This document shows positions 42,975-53,172 of a DNA stretch of 64,000 bases, in pieces. The notes under the pieces were generated by a model. That model was not told the DNA's origin. It made no database searches and was given only the letters and a program-made list of their open reading frames with translations. The DNA lies in assembly GCA_018001015.1 (NCBI GenBank), contig JAGNIV010000007.1:62001-126000 (forward strand), read 5' to 3'. Position 1 is the first letter of the stretch. The number at the start of each line of letters is the position of its first letter. A program made the translations under genes and the position numbers. The DNA is from Phenylobacterium sp. Its GTDB lineage: Bacteria; Pseudomonadota; Alphaproteobacteria; Caulobacterales; Caulobacteraceae.

Positions 42975-43867
42975 TTGCGCGCCTCGTAGATCTTGTAGCC
43001 GCCCGCCTCGGCCCGCAGCTCGACCTTGGAGAAGGCCGCGGTCAGGGGCCGCTCATAGGGCAGGTGGCGGTTGGCGGTGAGCCAGCAGGTCCCGCCCTTG
43101 CGCAGGGCCTTGGCTGCGGTCTCGATGAAGGCGACGCCCAACGCCCGGTCTTCCGCGCCCCCGTCGTGGAAGGGCGGGTTCATCACCACGAAATCGAGAT
43201 CGGTCAGGCCGGCCTGGCGCACATCGCCCCAGACGATGGTGGCGCGCGGGTCGGTGACGTTCCTGGCGGCCGCCTCGACGGCGCGGCGGTCGATGTCCAT
43301 TAGGGTGAGGCTCTTCACATCCGGGCTGGCCAGGACGGTCAGGGCCAGGATGCCGATGCCGGCCCCGAAGTCCGCGCCCTTGCCCTTCAGGGGGCCGAGA
43401 CTGGCGATCAGCAGGGCGCTGCCGGGATCGACCCGGTCCCAGCTGAAGACGCCGGGCTGGCTCCAAAGCTCGCCCATCTGCAGCGGAGCGCCCTTGGCGA
43501 CGGCGGAGTCGAGGCCAGTGATGGCCTCGGGGCGGGCGACCGTGCAGATGCGGTTGTGCTTGCGGGACTCCTCGAAGACCTCGCAGCCGAAGGCCTCCAG
43601 TGACTTCTTCAGCCGCGAGCCGCCCTTGTCCTTGGGCGCGAAGGCGGTGAGCCGGCCGCCCGGCTTCAGCACCCGCAGGGCCTGGGCCAGGGCGTAGTCG
43701 CGCTCGGCCGTACCCGGCGGGGCGGCGATCACCGCCTCGTCCAGGCTGGCGGCGGCCAGACTCTCCAGGGCGGTCGAGCCCGGCAGAATCGGCGAGACCT
43801 GGAGCGCCCCGATCGGCACATCGACCAGATTATAGGGCGGCGTCCCGTAGACGATCGCGGCGGCCAC
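42971..43867 (-). CDS. rsmC: RsmC-like 16S rRNA guanine-N2 methyltransferase
   Basis: A 298-residue enzyme with the RsmC/RlmG layout: a degenerate N-terminal half and a C-terminal SAM-dependent methyltransferase with DFGAGIGILAL (SAM-binding loop) and the catalytic NPPFHDGG, typical of guanine-N2 methylation in rRNA. It starts at GTG 43867, 4 bp after prfC, and overlaps rsuA. RsmC targets G1207 of 16S rRNA in E. coli; RlmG is the main alternative. Confidence 0.85.
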   Translation of the reverse strand: MAAAIVYGTPPYNLVDVPIGALQVSPILPGSTALESLAAASLDEAVIAAPPGTAERDYALAQALRVLKPGGRLTAFAPKDKGGSRLKKSLEAFGCEVFEESRKHNRICTVARPEAITGLDSAVAKGAPLQMGELWSQPGVFSWDRVDPGSALLIASLGPLKGKGADFGAGIGILALTVLASPDVKSLTLMDIDRRAVEAAARNVTDPRATIVWGDVRQAGLTDLDFVVMNPPFHDGGAEDRALGVAFIETAAKALRKGGTCWLTANRHLPYERPLTAAFSKVELRAEAGGYKIYEARK

Positions 43868-43871
43868 GGCC

Positions 43872-45473
<1,602 letters not shown>

Positions 45474-45517
45474 GGGCGGGGACTAGCGCAGGCGGAGCCT
45501 CGACGCTAGCGGTCGGG

Positions 45518-45898
45518 CTAGGCCGCGAGGCGTTTCCAGACCTGCCGATCGGTCCAGATCTTGTCCATTTCCCCGTCGTGCTGCCGCTTGGCCAGGAGGG
45601 TCATGATCTCGAAGTCAACGTTCAGGTAGCGCATCGTCACCTCGTCCGGGTCGCAGCCGAAGTGCGGGGCGACGAACAGCGCGGCGTTGATGGCCGGAGC
45701 CTTGGCCATGATCAACAGGCCCAGGCGCTTGGCGCGCTCGGGGCGGCGATGATGCAGCAGGGGGCTTTCAGCATAGAGTTCCTGCCCCAGGCGGCTGACC
45801 GCGTTGAAGGGCAGCTCTCGGAACCGGCGGTTCGTGAGCTTGGGCGTCATCTTCATGCCGTCGAGGTTCAGAACCACGTCGTTCATCAGGAAAAGCAT
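45518..45898 (-). CDS. Hypothetical protein
   Basis: A protein of about 126 residues with a mixed composition and no signal peptide. The C-terminal part (FGCDPDEVTMRYLNVDFEIM, TDRQVWKRLAA) looks like a folded helical domain, but I recognise no family. Start choice is uncertain between ATG 45898, ATG 45886 and an upstream GTG 45934; none has a clear ribosome-binding site. It is 44 bp upstream of prfC on the same strand. Confidence 0.6.
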   Translation of the reverse strand: MLFLMNDVVLNLDGMKMTPKLTNRRFRELPFNAVSRLGQELYAESPLLHHRRPERAKRLGLLIMAKAPAINAALFVAPHFGCDPDEVTMRYLNVDFEIMTLLAKRQHDGEMDKIWTDRQVWKRLAA

Positions 45899-46006
45899 GG
45901 GCGAATACGCGAAGGGCTGGGCTTGGGGGAGCACAGCGCCAATGTCGCAGGCCTGACTTTCAGGTCAGTGCACAAAGGCGATGAATTGGCCGGTAACTCT
46001 GTGGTC

Positions 46007-46339
46007 TCAGCCGTCCTCGACCGGCTCGGTCAAGAAGTGGCGGCCCTGCTTGTCCTCGATGTCGATCACCCAGAGATCGGGGTCGATGCGCAGGGCGCGC
46101 TGGATGTAGCGATCCAGGTCGGCCTCGCTGTCGAACAGGGACGGCCGCATCCAGATGCGCTCGCCGTCGCCACGGGTCGCCTCGGAATAGAGCCGGGTGG
46201 TCCTATCCCCCAGGTTCAGCACCTTGACCAACACGCTGCCCGCCCGTGCGTCACCCTTGCGCGCCACGACGCCGAAGCCGCCGGCCAGTTCGGCGCGGCG
46301 GATCAGGGCGGCCACCCAGATGTCCGTGGACAGCATCAT
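46007..46339 (-). CDS. DUF1491 protein
   Basis: A 110-residue protein with STDIWVAALIRRAELAGGFG, RLYSEATRGDGERIW and DPDLWVIDIEDKQGRHFL, matching the alphaproteobacterial DUF1491 family of unknown function. ATG 46339 (or 46336) gives the family start; the longer frame would run into the divergent gene. It shares a 89-bp divergent promoter region with the gene at 46429. Confidence 0.85.
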   Translation of the reverse strand: MMLSTDIWVAALIRRAELAGGFGVVARKGDARAGSVLVKVLNLGDRTTRLYSEATRGDGERIWMRPSLFDSEADLDRYIQRALRIDPDLWVIDIEDKQGRHFLTEPVEDG

Positions 46340-46399
46340 GTCGCGGCAAAGGCTCTCGTAACGGACCGGAAAGGGCGAGCGGTCTAGGTTGGGGTCAAG

Positions 46400-46417
46400 G
46401 TCCCGAACATACGGGAC
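46400..46417. promoter_or_regulatory. Palindrome GTCCCG-aacata-CGGGAC
   Basis: A perfect 6+6 inverted repeat 11 bp upstream of the start at 46429 and within the divergent promoter region with DUF1491. A repressor-type operator is possible; a leader hairpin is the alternative. Confidence 0.4.
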
Positions 46418-46428
46418 AATGAGAGAGC

Positions 46429-47343
46429 ATGACGAGCACAACGCACAACAAAGTGCGGCGCCCGGCGTGTTGGTGGATGGGGACCAGCCTGGCCGTGGCG
46501 ATCGCGGCCACGCCGGGGCTGGCGTGCGCAGGCAGTGTCGACCTCTTCTACGAACGCACGGTGATGACCGCGGCTGACGCGCGATGCGGCCTGTTCACAG
46601 GTCCCGTCGGTTCGGCCCTGGCCGCCGCCCAGGCCCAGGCGCGGGGCGCGGCCCTGCGCGCCGGCGCGGACCGGGCGACGCTCAACGCGGTGGCGCGCCG
46701 CGCCGCCCAGAAGGCTGAGGCCGTGCCGTGCGACTCCGCCGACATCGACGCCGCCGCCAGCCGGGTGCGGACCGCCTTCGAGGGTTATGCCAAGCTCATC
46801 AAGATGGACTATCCCGGCGATGTCTCGGCCTGGCGAGCCGACCGCAGCTCATCGTCCACAGGCGCTCGTTGGCGCTTGATCCAGGACGGCGGCTTCGATG
46901 GCGGCCGCATGGCCTTTGGCTTGGCAGGCCGCGCCGGCGCCAACCGGCTGATGGCGGTGGCCACCTTCACAGACGGGGGCGAGCCCTATGCCGCGCGGCT
47001 GGTGCTGCGCAATGTGGACCTGACGCTGGGTCCCTATCTGGACACCCGGGGCGAGAGCCTGGATCGACTGCCACTCACCCGCCGTCTGCCGCCGGTGAGC
47101 GCCCAGACCGCCTATTCCGCCGAGGCGCGCAGCCGCGCGGGCCTGGATCTGCTCCCCAAGGACGTGAAGACCGGTTGGGCCTTCCGCTTCCCGGCGGAGG
47201 CGGCCCGCGCGCTCTCGGGGCTGGATCCGCGCGAGGCGGTGATGGTGGAGTTCCTGTTCGCCGGCGACACCACGCGCAGAGCCTATGTCGAGGTCGGCGA
47301 CTTCGCCGCGGGCCGGGCCTTCCTACAGACGGCTAGCCGGTAA
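46429..47343 (+). CDS. Exported hypothetical protein
   Basis: A 304-residue protein with a signal peptide (WMGTSLAVAIAATPGLACAG). The mature part has cysteines at about 53 and 100 that may form a disulfide (ADARCGLF and EAVPCDSAD) and a C-terminal beta-rich half. No family is recognised. It faces the DUF1491 gene head to head and ends in a clear terminator shared with the kinase gene downstream. Confidence 0.75.
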   Translation: MTSTTHNKVRRPACWWMGTSLAVAIAATPGLACAGSVDLFYERTVMTAADARCGLFTGPVGSALAAAQAQARGAALRAGADRATLNAVARRAAQKAEAVPCDSADIDAAASRVRTAFEGYAKLIKMDYPGDVSAWRADRSSSSTGARWRLIQDGGFDGGRMAFGLAGRAGANRLMAVATFTDGGEPYAARLVLRNVDLTLGPYLDTRGESLDRLPLTRRLPPVSAQTAYSAEARSRAGLDLLPKDVKTGWAFRFPAEAARALSGLDPREAVMVEFLFAGDTTRRAYVEVGDFAAGRAFLQTASR

Positions 47344-47353
47344 GCCAAAAACA

Positions 47354-47386
47354 CCGCTCAACCCGGTCTTCGACGGGATGAGCGGA
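47354..47386. terminator. Hairpin between convergent genes
   Basis: CCGCTCA-a-CCCG pairs with CGGG-a-TGAGCGG around GTCTTCGA. It lies 10 bp after one stop and 8 bp before the other, so it probably serves both strands; T-runs are poor. Confidence 0.6.
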
Positions 47387-47393
47387 TTGTGGG

Positions 47394-49067
47394 TCAGCCC
47401 GCAGTCTCTTCGGGATGGGGCGCGGGTTCGACCTCAGCCTCCGCCATATCCATGACCGGCAGGCGAACCGTAACCGTTGTCCCCTCCCCCAGCTGGCTCT
47501 CGATGGCCATCTCACCGCCGTGCAGTTCGGCGAAGGCGCGAACCAGTGACAAGCCCAGGCCGGTGCCGGCCGCTCGCTGATCGGCGCCGCCGGCCTGTTC
47601 GAAGGGTTTGCCCAGCCTTTGCAGGTCCGCCGCGCTGATGCCGGTGCCGCTGTCGGCGACGATCAGTTCCAGCATCGGACCCTCAGCGTGGGCGGTCACG
47701 GTCACCGTCCCGCCCTTGGGGGTGAATTTCAGGGCGTTGGAGATCAGGTTCAGGGCGATCTGCTTCATGGCCCGGCGGTCGGCGGTGACCTCCAGGGGCT
47801 CCTTGGGCATCAGGCCGCGCAGGCTGACTCCCGCCCGGTCAGCCTGGCCGCGCATCAGACGCATGACGGCGGAGATGGCGTCGCGCGCGTCGAATTCCTC
47901 GCGATAGAGTTCGAACCGCTCGGCCTCGATCTTCGACATGTCCAGAACGTCGTTGATCAGCTCCAGCAAGTGCTCGCCAGATTCGTGGATCAGGGCGGAG
48001 TACTCGGCGTACTTCTCCGGCATGGGACCAAACAGCGACTGCCGCATGATGTCTGAGAAGCCCATGATGGCGTTGAGTGGCGTGCGCAGCTCATGGCTCA
48101 TATTGGCCAGGAACCGAGACTTGCCGGCATTGGCGGTCTCGGCGTCGATCCGGGCCTGATCGAGCGCCGCCTCACGGGCCCGTTGAACGCCCGCGTCGCG
48201 GATCGAGCCGGTCAACCGCTGCGGGTTCACCCGGCGCAGGGACAGCTCATGCCAGAGGGTGGGCGCGCCGGCCGGCGCGAAGCCGACTTCGGAGCGGCCT
48301 TCGACGATGGCCTCACGCAGCGCCGCCTCCAGACGGGGGCGGTCGGCGGGGGTCGCCAGCTGCGACAGATGCCGGCCGGCCAGGATCTGGCCCTTCAGGC
48401 CGCGCGGGGCGTTCCCCCAGGCGGTGACCAGCTTGCCGCCGGGCTGCGCCAGGATCAGCAGGTGCGGCTGGTCGCCCAGGGCCTCCCGCAGGCGGGCCTC
48501 CATCAACGCCCGGCGGCGCGTGTCCAGGATCACCCGGCGTTGCAGAACGATGAGCGCCAGGCCCAGGCCCACGGCGGTGGTGATGATCGCCACCGCCCCC
48601 AGGCCCGAAGCCAGATCGTAGGGCGGCGGCGGCGGCAGGCTGAGGGTCACGCCCGCCAGCAAGGAGACACAGATCGCCGCCAGGCTGATTGCGGTGCCCA
48701 AGGCCAGGCGGTCGATTCGCCCCATGGCGGCGGCGGCGGCGAGAGGCGCGAGGTGCCAGACCGCCATCGGACCCGCGATCCCGCCCGTCAGCAGGGCCGC
48801 GAGCACACCTCCCGCACCCCAGTTGAACAGGATCAGGCTATGGGCCGCGACGTGACGCGACCGGGCCAGCAGCAGGCCCGCCAGGGCCGGCGCGGCGCCG
48901 AGCGCCAGCGCGGCCAGGGCCGCGGTGGTTTGCAGGATCGGCGCGAACAGCAGGACGCCCACGCCAAGAGCCAGCACCGCGAGCCAGGTCGCGTGCCACC
49001 ATATGAGCTCCCGCGGCGGCTGGCCGCCGGGGGTCCCCATGGGTCGGGTGGACACGTTCTCGACCAC
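47394..49067 (-). CDS. Membrane sensor histidine kinase (PdhS-like)
   Basis: A 557-residue kinase. Six or so N-terminal helices (residues 20 to about 190) are followed by a PAS-like segment, HisKA with MSHELRTPLNAIMGF, and HATPase with LISNALKFTPKGG, DSGTGI and GTGLGLSLV. The YAEYSALIHESGEHLLELIND run after the His box is typical of the PdhS/DivJ-PleC group that acts through DivK in Caulobacterales; that is family inference. It diverges from another kinase of the same subgroup. The start is ATG or similar at 49067 before STRPMGTPGG. Confidence 0.88.
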   Translation of the reverse strand: MVENVSTRPMGTPGGQPPRELIWWHATWLAVLALGVGVLLFAPILQTTAALAALALGAAPALAGLLLARSRHVAAHSLILFNWGAGGVLAALLTGGIAGPMAVWHLAPLAAAAAMGRIDRLALGTAISLAAICVSLLAGVTLSLPPPPPYDLASGLGAVAIITTAVGLGLALIVLQRRVILDTRRRALMEARLREALGDQPHLLILAQPGGKLVTAWGNAPRGLKGQILAGRHLSQLATPADRPRLEAALREAIVEGRSEVGFAPAGAPTLWHELSLRRVNPQRLTGSIRDAGVQRAREAALDQARIDAETANAGKSRFLANMSHELRTPLNAIMGFSDIMRQSLFGPMPEKYAEYSALIHESGEHLLELINDVLDMSKIEAERFELYREEFDARDAISAVMRLMRGQADRAGVSLRGLMPKEPLEVTADRRAMKQIALNLISNALKFTPKGGTVTVTAHAEGPMLELIVADSGTGISAADLQRLGKPFEQAGGADQRAAGTGLGLSLVRAFAELHGGEMAIESQLGEGTTVTVRLPVMDMAEAEVEPAPHPEETAG

Positions 49068-49264
49068 GTCTAGCCTCGGAACCTCCGACCATCGGCGCGC
49101 ATACGGCGCCAGCCGGGAACCTTACCTTTGCAGGTGAGTCCCTGCGAGGCTGCTCGCGTCCTGGGGGATGAAGTCCAAGCCCATGATCTTTCAGGAAGAA
49201 ACGAAATCGTAAGCGCCCGCGCCCCACATTGAGGCGCAACATTTCAAAGGCGCGTACGTCCTTC

Positions 49265-50050
49265 ATGGCCCAGCCGGCGGCCCTTCCCGAAAATGACGAT
49301 ATCTCCCCGGCGGCCGCAACACCCCGGTCGAGCGCCCGCGCGCGCCGTCAGGCGGCGCTGGACGAAAAGCAACGCTCGTTCCTGCGGATGGTCAGTCACG
49401 AGCTGCGGACCCCGCTGAATTCCATCCTCGGCTTTTCCGAAATCATCGCCCAGGAGCTCTACGGCCCGCTCGGCGCGCCGCAGTACAAGGAATACGCAGG
49501 CATCATCCGCGCCAGCGGCCAACGCCTGCTGAACCTGGTGAACCAGATCCTGGAGATCGCGCGCCTGGAGGGCCGGGCCATGGACCTGGACTTGCGGATC
49601 GAGGCTCTGGACCACGCCATGGACGACGCCCTGGACGGCCTGCGCGACGAGATCACTCATCGCCGCACGGTGTTGGTGGTCCGCGATGAAGGCGCCCTGC
49701 CCTCAGTAAAGGCAGACCCGCGCGGCCTGCGCACCGTGCTCACCAACCTGATCCACAACGCCGCGGTCTTCTCTCCCGAGGGATCGCGCATCGAGATCAC
49801 CGCCGTCCGTGACGGCGAAGAGATCGATATCCGCATCCTCGACCAGGGCCCTGGCATCGATCCCGCCGACATCGCTCGGCTGCTGCGGCCCTTCGAACAG
49901 GGCGACAGCGCGCTCACCCGGCGCAGCGAGGGGGCGGGCCTGGGCCTGCCAATCGTCAACCTCCTGTGCCAGGCGATGGGCGGCCGGCTGAAGCTGTTAC
50001 CGGGTCCGCAGGGCGGCCTGCTCGCCAATGTCCGCCTCCCCGCGGGCTGA
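49265..50050 (+). CDS. Short soluble histidine kinase lacking a sensor domain
   Basis: A 261-residue kinase consisting almost only of HisKA (H45 in VSHELRTPLNSILGF) and HATPase (NLIHNAAVFSPEG, DQGPGIDP, GAGLGLPIV). The YKEYAGIIRASGQRLLNLVNQ run parallels the divergent kinase at 47394, so the two are related. No sensor or membrane part is present; it may read an internal signal or serve as phosphatase. ATG 49265 lacks a strong ribosome-binding site; a TTG at 49229 is possible. Confidence 0.85.
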   Translation: MAQPAALPENDDISPAAATPRSSARARRQAALDEKQRSFLRMVSHELRTPLNSILGFSEIIAQELYGPLGAPQYKEYAGIIRASGQRLLNLVNQILEIARLEGRAMDLDLRIEALDHAMDDALDGLRDEITHRRTVLVVRDEGALPSVKADPRGLRTVLTNLIHNAAVFSPEGSRIEITAVRDGEEIDIRILDQGPGIDPADIARLLRPFEQGDSALTRRSEGAGLGLPIVNLLCQAMGGRLKLLPGPQGGLLANVRLPAG

Positions 50051-50096
50051 GCGCGCGGTTGCGCCCGACCGCCCGGCCCCTTAAGTCGCCGACAGC

Positions 50097-50519
50097 ATGC
50101 GCACCATCGAAGACGACCTTGCCGACCTGGTCTCGGAGTTCGACCTCCTGGAGGACTGGGAGGAACGCTATCGCTACGTGATCGATCTAGGGAAGGACCT
50201 CGCGCCCCTCACCGACGCCGAACGCAGCGAAACCAACAAGGTGCGCGGCTGCGCCAGCCAGGTCTGGCTGGTGACCGAACCCCACGCCGACGGCAGCGTC
50301 ACCTTCCGGGGAGACTCCGACGCCCACATCGTGAGCGGACTGATCGCCGTGGTGCTGCGGCTCTATTCGGGCAAGGCCGCCGCGGCGATCCGCGATTTCG
50401 ACGCCAAGGACGCCTTTGATCAGCTGGGGCTGAGCGGCCACCTGTCGGCGCAAAGGTCCAATGGGCTGGCTTCGATGGTGGCGCGCATCCGCCGCGACGC
50501 CGAGGCGCTGGCCGCTTAG
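50097..50519 (+). CDS. sufE: Cysteine desulfuration protein SufE
   Basis: A 140-residue sulfur-transfer protein that takes persulfide from SufS for Fe-S cluster building. The active C52 is in NKVRGCASQVWL, and the family runs FDLLEDWEERYRYVIDLGK and LTDAERSETNKV are present. No other suf gene is nearby. It follows the short kinase by 46 bp and overlaps the end of the convergent PAS gene by 4 bp. Confidence 0.95.
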   Translation: MRTIEDDLADLVSEFDLLEDWEERYRYVIDLGKDLAPLTDAERSETNKVRGCASQVWLVTEPHADGSVTFRGDSDAHIVSGLIAVVLRLYSGKAAAAIRDFDAKDAFDQLGLSGHLSAQRSNGLASMVARIRRDAEALAA

Positions 50520-51010
50520 GCGGCGCGGATCCCACTGCTGGATCCGGTCTGGCCCTGAATGCCGACCACGGCGTCGTAGCCTAGGATCATGTCGACATCG
50601 ACGCCATTGCTGGCCAGCGGCAGGCGTAGCCACAGGATCGACATGTGCGAGGCGCCACGCCAGGAGAGGCTGTGGACCCCCACGGCGGGGCGGCGCTCCT
50701 CGACGATCTTGCCCAGTTCGACGCGCCAGTAGTCAGCGGCGGCGCTGTTGTAGACATCGTCCAGACCGCGACCGGTGATCTCACGGCCATAGACACTGTA
50801 GAGGCCCGTGCCGGCCAGGCGCAGGCGGAAATCCAAAGGATCGCGGCGCACGTCGATCAGACTGACCGTCGGCAAGAGACGCTTGAAGTCCTCGGGCTTG
50901 ATATCGCCCCGCCCAGGCAACCTGGGCCCGGTCCGGAGTCCCGCCCAATAGGCATAGAGCTCCTCATGGGCGCGGGCGGCCGCTGCTGATGATCCGATCT
51001 GTGCCGCCAT
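50516..51010 (-). CDS. PAS_5-type single PAS-domain protein
   Basis: A 164-residue protein whose core (PRLPGRGDIKPEDFKRLLPTVSLIDV, landmark at residues 30-55; FRLRLAGTGLYSVYGREITG near 62-82) matches the alphaproteobacterial PAS_5 family, usually a lone PAS domain of unknown ligand. No output domain is fused. ATG 51010 has AAGGA 8 nt upstream; the longer frame start at 51052 is less likely. Confidence 0.8.
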   Translation of the reverse strand: MAAQIGSSAAAARAHEELYAYWAGLRTGPRLPGRGDIKPEDFKRLLPTVSLIDVRRDPLDFRLRLAGTGLYSVYGREITGRGLDDVYNSAAADYWRVELGKIVEERRPAVGVHSLSWRGASHMSILWLRLPLASNGVDVDMILGYDAVVGIQGQTGSSSGIRAA

Positions 51011-51147
51011 ATTCAGATTCCTTAACAACCCCTTGGAATCACGACGAATCACTTATCGCCCGAGCCGCGAATCTGCGGCAAGGCGAAATCGTGACCGGGG
51101 CCAAGAAAACCAAATTTGCCGCAGGGCTGGAGGCTGTGTTCAGACAG

Positions 51148-51175
51148 CAAAACGCCCGCCGGGTGGGCGGGCGTT
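51148..51175 (-). terminator. Rho-independent terminator of mucR
   Basis: On the minus strand AACGCCCGCC-CACCC-GGCGGGCGTT is followed by TTGC, giving GGCGGGCGTTTTGC. A perfect 10-bp stem with a T-run, 33-60 bp after the mucR stop. Confidence 0.85.
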
Positions 51176-51207
51176 CCGTCTTTCAACGCGAAAGAACCGA
51201 GAAAGTC

Positions 51208-51627
51208 TTACTTGCGCTTGCGCGGGGCCTGACGGCCGCCCTGGCCCAGACCCATCTGCTTGGCGAGGTCCGAGCGCGCCTTGGCGTAATTCGGCGCGAC
51301 CATCGGATAATCCTTCGGCAGGCTCCACTTGGCCCGGTATTCCTCGGGGCTCATATTGTACTTGGTGCGCAGGTGCCGCTTCAGAGACTTGAACTTGCGG
51401 CCATCTTCCAGGCAAACTAGATGGTCCGGAGTGATCGAGCGGCGCACGGGAACCGCGGGTTCCTTGGGCGCAGCTTCCTGAACGTCGGAACCCTGCGAAA
51501 TACCCGAAAGCGCGCGGTGGATGCTCTGGATAAGCGCGGGCAGATCCGAGGCCGCGACCGAATTGTTGCCAACGTAGGCGGAGACAATATCCGCCGTCAT
51601 CTCAATGACTTCCGACTTCTCGTCCAT
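51208..51627 (-). CDS. mucR: MucR/Ros-family transcriptional regulator
   Basis: A 139-residue regulator. The C-terminal half has ITPDHLVCLEDGRKFKSLKR and KYNMSPEEYRAKWSLP, the Ros/MucR zinc-finger-type domain. Putative zinc ligands are C72, D75 and H85; the second Cys of Ros is Asp and the last His position is Tyr90, variants known in this family. MucR proteins bind AT-rich DNA and in Caulobacter act with CtrA/SciP in cell-cycle control. A terminator follows and a CtrA-like site lies upstream. Confidence 0.93.
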   Translation of the reverse strand: MDEKSEVIEMTADIVSAYVGNNSVAASDLPALIQSIHRALSGISQGSDVQEAAPKEPAVPVRRSITPDHLVCLEDGRKFKSLKRHLRTKYNMSPEEYRAKWSLPKDYPMVAPNYAKARSDLAKQMGLGQGGRQAPRKRK

Positions 51628-51689
51628 AATTCTCGATTCCGTATTGGGAAACTACCCAAGTTGGGGGGATGACTGATTCACGACATCAG

Positions 51690-51704
51690 TTAAGGCGTCA
51701 TTAT
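51690..51704 (-). promoter_or_regulatory. CtrA-like site upstream of mucR (TTAA-N7-TTAT)
   Basis: One mismatch to TTAA-N7-TTAA, 62 bp before the mucR start. The 287-bp gap also contains ACTACCCAAGTTGG (51651-51664) and a perfect 12-bp palindrome CGAACGCGTTCG (51753-51764). Cell-cycle control of mucR genes is known in Caulobacter. Confidence 0.4.
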
Positions 51705-51915
51705 AGGGGACTCAACCCAAGCACAAGTGGCGGAAAGCCGCATCATCTTGACCGAACGCGTTCGATGCAAAGACGAACGGACGTTTTCGCCGAATGGTGG
51801 CGCCGCACCGCAGTAGCGAGAACGCGATAATCTCGATCATGACAGTCCGGTCGCCGCGTGATGATCAACAGCGCCTACCGGGCAACTTCAAAGGAGGCTT
51901 TTGCTCGCGTCGAGC

Positions 51916-53127
51916 CTAACGACCGAATTCCTTCGACAGCGCCAACATGGCTGCGCGCTGCGGCACCGAGTATTCATCGACACCGTCTTCATCGCCGTCA
52001 CGAATGGCCTTCAGCAACGCAGGCGTGAGCGCCGACGACAGAGACCAGTTCCAGTAGCGCAGAACGGTTTGCGCGCGATCGACCGCGATCATGTCGTAGG
52101 TGGTAAGCACCCGTTCGAGGTTCGGATTGAGGCTTCCATCCGCCTCGGTTTCAGGGCGCCGCAAGCCCCGCCACAGAGCCCGAACCGCCAGCTTAGGCAG
52201 CCCCGTGGCCTTGCACAGGATCGCCAATGGCTCACCACCGGGGTCGGTGAAGATCTTCGCCCCGGTCATCGGCTTCAGGCCCGAGAGGTAGGAGATTTCC
52301 TCCGCCGTTTCGCGGGTCAGCCCGCTTTGCGCCGCAGCAACGGCGGCCTCAAGACTATCAAAAGGCGATTTGTCGATCGCCGCCCGGTTGCGCTGGCGGC
52401 GTTCAATGAATTGCAGAGCCTTTCTCGCGAGCGGATCCTGCCAATTCTCGGCCGCCGCCATGGGAAAGATGTCGCCGGCGGCCTCCTGCAGCACTTCGCG
52501 GGAGACGGCGAACCGCTGGAGGATGGTGCGCCTGGCCTCAGCATCGGCCCACCAGAACAGCACATAGGCGTGGGCCGGCCGCAGTTCCGGACGGCGCAAC
52601 AGGGTGGGGGCGGTGCGCGCATCCCCCCGGGTTGAGGCGACGATGGCCTCGACACAGGGGTTGGAGAGCTTGGCCAGGTCGTTCTTCAGCAGGCACTCGA
52701 TGACCAGGGCCTCGCCGAACTCGATCAGCACCTCGCAGACCACTTCGCTGACCCCGCGCCGCATGGCGATCAGGCGGCGATGCTCCAGGCCCGCCGAACG
52801 GGCGCAGTCCAGCAGATCGGAGTCGGTCAGCGACGCGCAGTTGGTCAGCAAGGCCTCGGCGATCTCGACGTGGTCGCGCAGCAACAGCCGCACCAGGCTG
52901 GCCGGGATCTCCGAAAGGTTGGCCAACCGGCGGGCCACCTTCAGGCGATCCTCCGGCTCGGCTTCGCGCAGCATGTCCACCAGCAGGTCGGCGGTCATCG
53001 AACGCTCGAAGGCGTTCACTCGCGATGACGGCAGGCAGACAACGTCTGCCATGCGCTTGAGCAAGGCGGCGCGCGCCCGGAAGGCGATGGGTTGGCCGGG
53101 TTGGTTGGGCGTCGCGGCTGGGTTCAT
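51916..53127 (-). CDS. DUF2336 protein (second paralogue)
   Basis: A 403-residue helical protein with DUF2336 landmarks: MLREAEPEDRLKVARRLANL near residue 52, HVEIAEALLTNCASLTDSDL near 85-105, and AGLEHRRLIAMRRGVSEVVC. It is longer at both ends than the paralogue at 39600-40697. The function is unknown; the HEAT-like fold suggests protein binding. It follows the enoyl-CoA hydratase gene on the same strand after 45 bp, so it could be cotranscribed with it. Confidence 0.85.
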   Translation of the reverse strand: MNPAATPNQPGQPIAFRARAALLKRMADVVCLPSSRVNAFERSMTADLLVDMLREAEPEDRLKVARRLANLSEIPASLVRLLLRDHVEIAEALLTNCASLTDSDLLDCARSAGLEHRRLIAMRRGVSEVVCEVLIEFGEALVIECLLKNDLAKLSNPCVEAIVASTRGDARTAPTLLRRPELRPAHAYVLFWWADAEARRTILQRFAVSREVLQEAAGDIFPMAAAENWQDPLARKALQFIERRQRNRAAIDKSPFDSLEAAVAAAQSGLTRETAEEISYLSGLKPMTGAKIFTDPGGEPLAILCKATGLPKLAVRALWRGLRRPETEADGSLNPNLERVLTTYDMIAVDRAQTVLRYWNWSLSSALTPALLKAIRDGDEDGVDEYSVPQRAAMLALSKEFGR

Positions 53128-53172
53128 GGCGGACTGATCACACCATAGCCGCCTTAACCGGACGTATTCACC

